Below are positions 34,927 to 40,419 of a stretch of 40,419 bases of DNA, piece after piece (the first letter of the stretch is position 1; each line of letters begins with the position of its first letter). The DNA is from a virus, in IMG/VR virus record IMGVR_UViG_3300013100_000017, positions 1 through 40,419 of that record; one strand, given 5' to 3'. Under the pieces are notes generated by a model. The model searched no databases, was not told where the DNA came from, and saw only the letters and a list, made by a program, of their open reading frames with translations. The position numbers were made by a program, and so were the translations under genes.

Positions 34927-35872
34927 TTTGCGCGCGGTTGAGACGCTGGCCCCTGACCGCCGGGTGACAACGTATCAGGGCATGATGGTGAAGTCGGGCG
35001 GGGCGCTGGCGGTGAACGTGAACGGTAACGTGCTCCCGGCGAGGTGGGCGGACCCGCTTGTCGTTGCGGAAGGCGACCCGGTCCTTGTCGAGATCAGCGC
35101 TGGGCGCGCCGGCCAGGGCACGGCATTCGTGCGTTGCCGGTTGACCGACAAGCCGCGGCCCGCACAGGGCACCGTCCAGACGGTCCCAGCATCGTCGCCG
35201 ACGATCACGGTAACAGGGTCGGACGGCGTCGTTTACACAGCAACTTTCGTCGGCTCCTACTCTCCAGTCGTGGGCGACCCGGTGATTCTCTCGTGGAATG
35301 CCGCGGTCCCGTCAGTTGTTGGAAAGATCACGACGACCGCCGCCCCTCCTCCCCCACCATCGGCGATCCAACCACCGCAGGCAGTAACGACCGGGCAAAC
35401 ACCCTACCCTGCGTCGTGGTCGGAAACGTACTGGTCTAGCGGCGGGTGGGGTCGTTGGGCTGGCGGCGGCTCCCGCGTGTTCCAGGGCAACGGCGGATCC
35501 GGGCAGGTCTACGGCGCCTGGTTCTATTCCGGGTCCGTCGCGCAACTCGCCGGGAAAACCATCACCCGCATCCGCTTCACCCTCGGCGCACGGCACCCGG
35601 TCGGCAACAGCGGCGCACCCGCAACCGTCCACTTCTACACCCATGGCAACGCCAGTCGCCCGTCCAGCGGCGACATCAACCGCCTTACCGGCCCCTTCGA
35701 CGCGACCGCGCAGCCGGCGCAGGGCCTAACCGACTACGACCTGCCCCTCAGCTTCGCGACCGACCTGCTCAACGGCGGCGGCATAGCCATCGCCGGCGAC
35801 CCGTACGCGGGCTTCTCCGGCGTAACTGCACAGCCCGAATCGGGCCTACTGACGATTGATTGGAGTGCCTGA
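34919..35872 (+). CDS. Minor tail protein
   Basis: This 317-aa protein has an N-terminal OB-like part (RVTTYQGMMVKSGGALAVNV, then LVVAEGDPVLVEI), a Pro-rich linker (APPPPPSAIQPP) near residue 143, and a C-terminal beta domain (YGAWFYSGSVAQLAGKTITR, then FYTHGNASRPSSGDIN) that could contact the receptor. The GTG start lies within the end of the previous gene and its stop touches the next ATG. Codons shift back toward C endings in the second half. Confidence 0.68.
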   Translation: MADLRAVETLAPDRRVTTYQGMMVKSGGALAVNVNGNVLPARWADPLVVAEGDPVLVEISAGRAGQGTAFVRCRLTDKPRPAQGTVQTVPASSPTITVTGSDGVVYTATFVGSYSPVVGDPVILSWNAAVPSVVGKITTTAAPPPPPSAIQPPQAVTTGQTPYPASWSETYWSSGGWGRWAGGGSRVFQGNGGSGQVYGAWFYSGSVAQLAGKTITRIRFTLGARHPVGNSGAPATVHFYTHGNASRPSSGDINRLTGPFDATAQPAQGLTDYDLPLSFATDLLNGGGIAIAGDPYAGFSGVTAQPESGLLTIDWSA

Positions 35873-36396
35873 TGCCTCAGACTAGGCCCAACAAGGTAGT
35901 AACCATAACCAACGATGAGGTCTACGACCTTGCAACGCACCTAGCCCGCATGGCTGATTCCATCAGCGTCATCGTGGGCGTCTCGGGCACCGCCGAGCGG
36001 GACGGGCTGGCCGCCAGCTACCCTGGCGGCACATTGCCCATCCCCTACTACGTTTCCCGCAAAGACGTAACGGGGTCACCCATTGAGATTTGGGACGGCT
36101 CGACGTGGACCCGGTATTCGCGGTCCTACGCGAAGGCTGCGGGCACGGCTGCTATCGGCGTCGTTGGGGCGTCGGTCACGGTCGGCCCGCTCGCGCAAAC
36201 CTTCCCGGCTGGCAAGTTCAGCGTCGCCCCCATCGTCACCGTGACAACAGACCAGACCCGCGTGATCGCAGCAGCGGCGAACGTCACCACCACAGGGTTC
36301 GACCTTTACATGTCGAACTGGACGCCCAGCCCGTCCTCCAATGGTCAACTTCGTTGGACCGCAGAGCAGATCACCGCCACAAGCGCCGCAGGATAA
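35872..36396 (+). CDS. Tail-tip protein, H-type lectin-like C-terminus
   Basis: This 174-aa protein has an N-terminal helical/spacer part with GTAERDGLAASYPGGTLPIP and a C-terminal beta domain (VGPLAQTFPAGKFSVAPIVT, then GFDLYMSNWTPSP) that resembles H-type lectin folds found in phage receptor-binding proteins. It is the last tail gene and a good candidate for host recognition. A strong hairpin follows. Confidence 0.6.
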   Translation: MPQTRPNKVVTITNDEVYDLATHLARMADSISVIVGVSGTAERDGLAASYPGGTLPIPYYVSRKDVTGSPIEIWDGSTWTRYSRSYAKAAGTAAIGVVGASVTVGPLAQTFPAGKFSVAPIVTVTTDQTRVIAAAANVTTTGFDLYMSNWTPSPSSNGQLRWTAEQITATSAAG

Positions 36397-36398
36397 AC

Positions 36399-36432
36399 GT
36401 GACGCCCCGACTCATCACAGCCGGGGCGTCAC
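36399..36432 (+). terminator. Strong hairpin after tail genes
   Basis: GTGACGCCCCG (36399-36409) and CGGGGCGTCAC (36422-36432) form a perfect 11-bp stem with a 12-nt loop. No T-run follows. It marks the border between tail and lysis genes and may be a partial terminator. Confidence 0.6.
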
Positions 36433-36473
36433 TAACCCACACCGAACACGCCTATCGAGGAGGCACGCCCGCA

Positions 36474-36527
36474 TGGGTAAACCAAACACTACGCCCAAGC
36501 CGGGGAGCCTCCAGTGCAAAACATGAA
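36474..36527 (+). CDS. Possible 17-aa leader peptide
   Basis: ATG 36474 follows GAGGAGG at good spacing and encodes MGKPNTTPKPGSLQCKT, whose stop overlaps the start of the 4-TM gene. It could be a coupling leader that delivers ribosomes to the lysis gene. It is too short for any family call. Confidence 0.4.
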
Positions 36528-36963
36528 ACCAAACCGTCGTGTCGTCGCCAAGTTCCTACCCTACGGCCCCCGCGGATACGCGATGCTGTCACTCGCGCTC
36601 GTGGCTATCTTCCGCGCCATCGACTACCTGAAGCCCGCACAGCCCGGCTACACCCCGTCCGCGTTGCGTGAACTGGCGGCGATCATCCCGACGCCCGTGT
36701 GGGGCGTGCTGTGGGCTGTAACCGGCGTGTGGGTGCTCATCTCAGCGTTCCGTGAGAAGCAGGCCGTCGCGCTCGGGCTCCTCGCCGGCATGTCGTTCCT
36801 GTGGGCGATCATCTACGTGGTGACGGCGTTCTTCCGCGGCGTCGCCCCAGACGCGATGGCGGCATGGCTCGCGGCCCTCGGGTTCGTCACGTTCGCCGTG
36901 ATCGTCGTGGCCCTGTCGAAGATGATAAACCCGGCCAGGATCCGTGAGGTGCCGGATGCCTGA
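36514..36963 (+). CDS. Four-TM membrane protein, lysis region
   Basis: This 149-aa integral membrane protein has four hydrophobic segments (YAMLSLALVAIF, IIPTPVWGVLWAVTGVWVLI, VALGLLAGMSFLWAIIYVV, WLAALGFVTFAVIVVALS). It lies at the head of the lysis cassette. It may be a holin-like or holin-regulating protein; the clear holin is downstream at 38256. The GTG at 36514 has GGGAG upstream; ATG 36523 is an alternative. It overlaps the next gene by 8 nt. Confidence 0.65.
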   Translation: MQNMKPNRRVVAKFLPYGPRGYAMLSLALVAIFRAIDYLKPAQPGYTPSALRELAAIIPTPVWGVLWAVTGVWVLISAFREKQAVALGLLAGMSFLWAIIYVVTAFFRGVAPDAMAAWLAALGFVTFAVIVVALSKMINPARIREVPDA

Positions 36964-37321
36964 ATGGCTGGTTCCCCTGCTGTCGTCCGTCCTTGCGGTG
37001 GCGTCGGCTATCACGGTTGCGATCCTCACATATAAGGCGACGCGCAAGGGCGACACGACAACGGCCGCGCTCACGGAACGCCGCGACACTATCGCCGACC
37101 GCGACTCACTCATCAACCAGCTTCAAGAAGACATTAGTTCCCTGAAGACTGACATGGCCTCGCAGAAGGCCGAAACGTCGGAGCTGCGTTCCGAGGTCCG
37201 CGAGGTCCGCGAACACAACAACGCGCTCATCCGGTACTGCTACCGCCTCATCGACATCATCCGCAGCGTGGGCCACGGCGACAAGATCCCCGACCCGCCA
37301 CCAAACGGCATCCACCTCTAG
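36956..37321 (+). CDS. One-TM coiled-coil protein, lysis region
   Basis: This 121-aa protein has one N-terminal membrane anchor (LVPLLSSVLAVASAITVAIL) and a long coiled coil over about residues 40-95 (LINQLQEDISSLKTDMASQK, then ELRSEVREVREHNNALI), with a short Pro-rich end. The layout resembles spanin-like or holin-partner proteins. It lies directly before the endolysin. The cell envelope is the likely place of action. The family is not recognised. Confidence 0.65.
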   Translation: MPEWLVPLLSSVLAVASAITVAILTYKATRKGDTTTAALTERRDTIADRDSLINQLQEDISSLKTDMASQKAETSELRSEVREVREHNNALIRYCYRLIDIIRSVGHGDKIPDPPPNGIHL

Positions 37322-37328
37322 GAGCATC

Positions 37329-38111
37329 ATGCGGCAGATCGTCACACCGAACCCGAACATCCCGTGCAAACCGGGCTGGTGCCTGGCTTACGTGAATGAG
37401 GCGTTCGGGGTCCGCAAGGTTTACGGGACTGCTACTGCATCGGGGGAGGCGTCCACCGCGAAACACCGCAACTACAACTTCCCCGCGGGCGTGTGGATCC
37501 CGGTCTGGTTCGAGCTCGCAAACGAACCGGCGGGGCATGTGGCGCTCATGGCACCAAACGGCAACGTCTACTCCACGTCCGACCTCGGCAACACGCCGCA
37601 CCTGCACCCCGATCTAGCCGACCTGATCCGCTACTACGCCTACTACGGCATGCCACTTACCTATCTCGGCTGGACCGAAGATGTTGAAGGCACCCCCGTT
37701 GTTTTCGGCGGCGACATCACGGCGATGAGCGAAACCATCACACCCTTGTCCGAGGAGGACGATATGCCAACGGTCAACGATTTGCTGTACGCGCCGATCC
37801 CGAAGTACGACGTGGAAGGCAACGAGATCGGCACCACGTCTCTCGCCGAGGTGACCGCGTGGAACGAGGCGAACTTTTACCGGCAGCGGAAGCTCACCAT
37901 TGATGCGATCCGCGAGACAGTCCTCGGCGTACTAACCACCGAGTTGACGAACGTTGCGACAGGCGGAACAACAAGCCTGGGCACTGAGGCGTCGTGGGCC
38001 GCTTGGAACGCTAAGCGGAACAACGACGGGGGCGTTGATGCTGGGGCGATTGCTGACGCGATCTCCAAAGCTATCGCCGCGAAACTCACCGCCGACACCG
38101 TCACGAAGTGA
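37329..38111 (+). CDS. Endolysin (CHAP/NlpC-like hydrolase)
   Basis: This 260-aa lysin should cut peptidoglycan at the end of infection. The N-terminal domain has KPGWCLAYVNEAFGV with the likely catalytic Cys18, and EPAGHVALM with His70, an order found in CHAP-type phage lysins, then GNVYSTSDLG. The C-terminal part (from about 145) is helical (VTAWNEANFYRQRKLTIDAI, then GVLTTELTNVA) and probably binds the wall or serves for oligomerisation. There is no signal peptide, so release needs the holin. AGGAG precedes ATG 37329, and its stop overlaps a small membrane gene. Confidence 0.8.
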   Translation: MRQIVTPNPNIPCKPGWCLAYVNEAFGVRKVYGTATASGEASTAKHRNYNFPAGVWIPVWFELANEPAGHVALMAPNGNVYSTSDLGNTPHLHPDLADLIRYYAYYGMPLTYLGWTEDVEGTPVVFGGDITAMSETITPLSEEDDMPTVNDLLYAPIPKYDVEGNEIGTTSLAEVTAWNEANFYRQRKLTIDAIRETVLGVLTTELTNVATGGTTSLGTEASWAAWNAKRNNDGGVDAGAIADAISKAIAAKLTADTVTK

Positions 38112-38245
38112 CCTACCGCCGTGCTGCCGGGTTGGGTGCGGTCGCTGGTTGCGGGTTCGCCGTAGCCGTTGCCGCCGTAACCGCAGCCCGCGCCGCAATC
38201 ACCATCACCCGCAATCACCGCTGGTACCAGCTCAAACACCTTTAG
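38108..38245 (+). CDS. Small one-TM protein of the lysis cassette
   Basis: This 45-aa protein starts at GTG 38108, inside the endolysin stop. It has a single hydrophobic stretch (LGAVAGCGFAVAVAAVTAA) and a basic C-terminus (TRNHRWYQLKHL). It may be a second small holin or lysis helper. Its stop codon carries the ribosome-binding site (TAGGAG) of the holin gene, so the two are tightly linked. Confidence 0.55.
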   Translation: MTYRRAAGLGAVAGCGFAVAVAAVTAARAAITITRNHRWYQLKHL

Positions 38246-38255
38246 GAGAACGCAC

Positions 38256-38492
38256 ATGTTCACCCTCGCATTCTGGAAGGCCGCTACCGAGCGTGCCGTG
38301 AAGACCGCCGCGCAAACCCTCCTCGCCGTCTACCTTGTCGGCGATGTTGCGTTCAACGCTTTCGAGGCGGATTGGGGCAACATGGCCGGGATTGCTGCCG
38401 GCGCCGTGTTCCTGTCTTATCTGACCTCGCTCGCGTCGGCTGCTGGCGACGGCAACCCTTCCGCGACGAACGCCGAAACCATCAAGCCCTAA
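38256..38492 (+). CDS. Holin, r1t-like
   Basis: This 78-aa protein matches r1t-type holins: TLAFWKAATERAVKTAAQTL then LLAVYLVGDVAFNAFEADWG and a second membrane part MAGIAAGAVFLSYLTSLAS, with a polar tail. It opens the membrane so that the endolysin reaches the wall. TTTAGGAG precedes the ATG. A bidirectional terminator closes the late operon. Confidence 0.88.
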   Translation: MFTLAFWKAATERAVKTAAQTLLAVYLVGDVAFNAFEADWGNMAGIAAGAVFLSYLTSLASAAGDGNPSATNAETIKP

Positions 38493-38498
38493 CGCAAC

Positions 38499-38536
38499 AA
38501 CGCCCCCGCCATCTTCGGATGAACGGGGGCGTTTCG
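38499..38536. terminator. Bidirectional terminator, late operon / integrase
   Basis: AACGCCCCCG (38499-38508) pairs with CGGGGGCGTT (38524-38533), followed by T residues. On the minus strand the flank is less T-rich. It lies between the convergent holin and integrase genes. Confidence 0.85.
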
Positions 38537-38542
38537 TCGTTT

Positions 38543-39664
38543 CTAGCCTTCGAGCATCCGGCCCATCACTTCGGCGCCCCTAGACATGCCTTCATGCATT
38601 AGGTGCGCGTAAACACGCTCCGTCGTCGCCGTGGATGAGTGCCCGAGCCTGCGCGCAACCTCGTACAAGGTCAGCCCGCCTTGAAGCGCCCACGACGCCG
38701 AGGTGTGGCGTAGATCGTGGATGCGCGGGTTCTTAGTGAACGCGGGTTCCTGCTGTTGCGCGTCGGCTACGGCTTTGGTCCAGGCGTTCCAGAAATACTT
38801 TTGCGCGATCCTGCCATCCGAGCCCGTGCGGAATAGCAGCGTGGTTCCTGCGACGCCTTCCGTGAGGGGCTGGAGGGCTTCAACGACGGCGGGCGGCACA
38901 GCGACAGTCCGCTTCGACGTTGGCGTCTTAGGCTGGCCCACGTAGTAGACGTTGTCCCCGTCGCGCTTCCAACTCTTGTTGATACGAATCGTGGCCGGCA
39001 CGTTGCGCCAGTTGAAGTCCGCGACCGTCACCGCCGTAGCCTCACCGAACCTAGCCCCGGACATAACCAAGAACAAGGCGAGCGGCTGATAGGTGATGTG
39101 CAGGTTCTTGTAGATGAGCTGCCATTCGTCCCAAGTAAGGAACTGCTCTTTGTCTTCGGCGTGTTCGGTGGTGGGCAGGTCAATCCCCCGGCAAGGATTG
39201 TCCGCACGGTAGCCGAGACGCACAGCCGTTTCCATGCTCGCGGAGATGAGCCCGTGAACGTTGCGGATCGTCTTCGGCGACAAACCCTTTTCCTGCATCG
39301 CCCGAACCCATGCGGTGATATGCCGCGGCCCGAGTTCCTGAACACTGATCCCGCCGAGGTGGTGCATGATGTGTTCGGCGAGCATGTACCTGTAGTTGCG
39401 GATCGTCTGACTCGTCGGCTTCACGAGCAGGTCGATATGCTCCCCCACAACATCGGCGAACGTGCGCGCCCCGTCCTCGTGCGCTTTGATGACGGCGTCA
39501 GCAATATCCCATGCGTTGCTGTTCAGTTCCAGCGCGCGCTTGTAGAGCAGGGCTGAGGGTTCGTCATCGAACGACCGCCCACACTGGGTGCCGTCACCGT
39601 CACGCCAACCAACCGTGAAATAGTGGGAACCATCCTTGCGGGACCGCTTACGGATACTAGCCAC
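38543..39664 (-). CDS. int: Tyrosine integrase
   Basis: This 373-aa site-specific recombinase inserts the phage at the tRNA site. An AP2-like arm-binding domain lies at 1-60 (MASIRKRSRKDGSHYFTVGW), a SAM-like core-binding domain at about 65-165, and the catalytic domain from 175. The catalytic set is complete: Arg205 (SGARFGE), His316 and Arg319 (HDLRHT), His342 (LGHSS) and Tyr352 (ERVYAHL). The GTG start overlaps the stop of the upstream HNH gene (TAGTG), so integrase translation depends on ribosomes reading through that gene. This makes the HNH leader a possible control point for integration. Confidence 0.96.
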   Translation of the reverse strand: MASIRKRSRKDGSHYFTVGWRDGDGTQCGRSFDDEPSALLYKRALELNSNAWDIADAVIKAHEDGARTFADVVGEHIDLLVKPTSQTIRNYRYMLAEHIMHHLGGISVQELGPRHITAWVRAMQEKGLSPKTIRNVHGLISASMETAVRLGYRADNPCRGIDLPTTEHAEDKEQFLTWDEWQLIYKNLHITYQPLALFLVMSGARFGEATAVTVADFNWRNVPATIRINKSWKRDGDNVYYVGQPKTPTSKRTVAVPPAVVEALQPLTEGVAGTTLLFRTGSDGRIAQKYFWNAWTKAVADAQQQEPAFTKNPRIHDLRHTSASWALQGGLTLYEVARRLGHSSTATTERVYAHLMHEGMSRGAEVMGRMLEG

Positions 39665-40257
39665 TAAGCGGCCTTCCTATCTTCATCGTTATGCGTGAAC
39701 AGCTCCAGCCGCTTCGCCCGGACAGCGGACGATGCTTCTTCAAGATCATGGAAACTGCCGACGTAGTGGCGCTTGCCGTGATGGTTCACGATGGCGATGT
39801 ACTTGCGGCCCTTACGCTCGAAGTACACGCCCCGCACGCCCGTTTTGCTGTTGATCTGGGCGCCCAATCGATGCTCTGCGTTCTGCTTACGGCTTGCGGC
39901 GCGCAGGTGCTCGGGGTTGACGCACGCCCGATTGTGGCAGATGTGGTCAATGTCCGCGCCATCAGGGATGGGGCCGTAGGCGAGCTCATACGAGAAGCGG
40001 TGGGCCGGCGCGCGTGAGGATTCCCCATCTACCAACAGCGATATGTGCCCGTAGCCTAGGCTCAATGAGTCCTGCCACTCCCAGCAGCCATTAGCGGCTA
40101 CCTTGAACTTGGACCAGAATCGTTCTTCGGGCGGCTTCCGGTAGCCAACGGGGCGCTGTTCCTCCCCGCGATGCCACTGCTTGTAGTGCGGCCAGCACCA
40201 TCCGCGGGCGCGAGACGCGTTGACGCATCCATCAAACGAACAAGTAGACTTGGACAT
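39664..40257 (-). CDS. HNH endonuclease with AP2 domain (right copy)
   Basis: This 197-aa paralogue of the protein at 263-841 has the same order: N-terminal zinc motif (CSFDGCVNASRARGWCWPHY), HNH_3 core (GCWEWQDSLSLGYGHISL, then DIDHICHNRACVNPEHLRAA), and AP2 domain (TGVRGVYFERKGRKYIAIVN, then HYVGSFHDLEEASSAV). It ends ELFTHNDEDRKAA, almost the same as the left copy (ELFTHNDVDRRAS). It starts at 40257 with AAGGAG in a hairpin and is translated just ahead of integrase. It may have entered by homing and captured the integrase promoter. Confidence 0.9.
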   Translation of the reverse strand: MSKSTCSFDGCVNASRARGWCWPHYKQWHRGEEQRPVGYRKPPEERFWSKFKVAANGCWEWQDSLSLGYGHISLLVDGESSRAPAHRFSYELAYGPIPDGADIDHICHNRACVNPEHLRAASRKQNAEHRLGAQINSKTGVRGVYFERKGRKYIAIVNHHGKRHYVGSFHDLEEASSAVRAKRLELFTHNDEDRKAA

Positions 40258-40320
40258 ATCGACTCCTTAACAGTCGGTCAAGCCCCCGGATACCTGGCAG
40301 TATCGCGGGGGTCTTCTATG
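40258..40320 (-). promoter_or_regulatory. Structured leader of right AP2-HNH gene
   Basis: Read on the minus strand, CCCCCG pairs with CGGGGG (plus positions 40306-40311 and 40283-40288). One bulged C follows, then GATAC pairs with GTATC (40300-40304 and 40289-40293) around a 6-nt loop. The next hairpin pairs CGACT with AGTCG (40272-40276 and 40260-40264), and its loop and 3' strand hold the AAGGAG site. Compared with the left copy the upper stem changed from GATG/CATC to GATAC/GTATC, so pairing is kept. Confidence 0.65.
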
Positions 40321-40325
40321 TCCAT

Positions 40326-40352
40326 TGTCTCACGTTCTCGTCAACAACTCCA
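40326..40352 (-). promoter_or_regulatory. Possible promoter for HNH-integrase unit
   Basis: On the minus strand TTGACG (plus 40347-40352) is followed after about 17 bp by ACATAG, a weak -10. This would start transcription near the beginning of the structured leader. A second TTGACG lies further upstream (plus 40361-40366). Confidence 0.35.
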
Positions 40353-40375
40353 CGTCTGCCGTCAACATTGGGGCT

Positions 40376-40389
40376 AAAAACCCCTGGAA
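40376..40389 (+). repeat. Possible integrase arm-type site, right copy
   Basis: AAAAACCCCTGGAA matches the left copy (39-52) with one difference and stands 4 bp inside the right core. Upstream GGGG (40370-40373) allows a small hairpin with CCCC (40381-40384). Confidence 0.4.
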
Positions 40390-40393
40390 TTCA

Positions 40394-40419
40394 GTGCCCG
40401 AGGTGGGACTCGAACCCAC
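40394..40419 (-). other. attR core: start of intact tRNA junction
   Basis: This exact repeat of 1-26 ends the window. The tRNA reads on the minus strand, so its body should continue to the right outside the window and be restored by this core. The trailer after the core is phage DNA (TGAATTCC on the minus strand), so no CCA tail is encoded here. Confidence 0.92.

Noticed and set aside
1-40419. Complete tRNA gene in the window
   Set aside because: Only the 26-bp 3' part is present at each end. The full gene should lie right of 40419. No other tRNA or rRNA gene was recognised.

Overview
The window is a complete, integrated temperate phage of about 40.4 kb, cut exactly at its attachment cores. 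The same 26 bp stand at 1-26 and 40394-40419. Read on the minus strand they are the T-arm and 3' acceptor strand of a tRNA gene (probably tRNA-Leu). The intact tRNA should lie just right of the window, beside the integrase. The GC-rich composition, GTG/TTG starts, DUF6221-type and IP(D/E)EAV-type small genes, and the terminase, portal and tail gene types point to an actinobacterial host, most likely Micrococcales (Arthrobacter-like). The host genus is inference. Morphology is siphovirus: HK97-type capsid, tape measure and long non-contractile tail.

Layout. 1-3350 is the lysogeny end: an AP2-HNH endonuclease with a structured leader, an ImmA-type metalloprotease on the minus strand, three small accessory genes, and the HTH immunity repressor on the minus strand facing a Cro-like gene across a 297-bp operator region. 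3348-5886 is a very compact early operon of twelve small overlapping genes, starting with a Cro-like and an excisionase-like protein. 5958-12330 is recombination and replication: a RecE/Cas4-like exonuclease, its conserved partner, a NrdH-like redoxin, SSB, an orphan C5-cytosine methyltransferase, a replication initiator carrying a GACCC tandem repeat, a helicase-loader-like protein, an HNH protein and a Holliday-junction-resolvase-like nuclease. 12411-16927 holds a mobile HNH gene, small unknown genes and a metallophosphoesterase. 17058-26862 is packaging and head: HNH, a second mobile HNH, TerS, a TerL split over two frames, portal, MuF-like protein, scaffold, capsid, a third mobile HNH, then the head-tail connectors. 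26911-36396 is tail. 36474-38492 is lysis. 38543-40257 is the minus-strand tyrosine integrase with a second AP2-HNH gene directly upstream.

Two themes stand out. First, a phage-specific motif with core CTACTAGTAG recurs in the repressor/cro region and in front of early transcription units. It is usually two boxes 10 bp apart with a GGGGTAGAAT -10 element downstream, which suggests one regulator controlling a distributed promoter set. Second, there are seven HNH genes. The five that look mobile each have a structured 5' leader whose fold captures or overlaps the ribosome-binding site. The two att-proximal copies share a leader in which sequence differs but pairing is kept, and one other leader can form a good H-type pseudoknot.

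Unusual decoding is also visible. The tail-assembly chaperone has a clean CCCTTTT -1 slippery site. TerL would become one 546-aa protein by a +1 shift at TCC-TGA. A small gene at 7758-7947 needs a +1 shift or a TTG restart. A short ORF at 33298 with a strong ribosome-binding site has an in-frame TGA. Whether the TerL break is programmed or a mutation decides whether this prophage can still package DNA.
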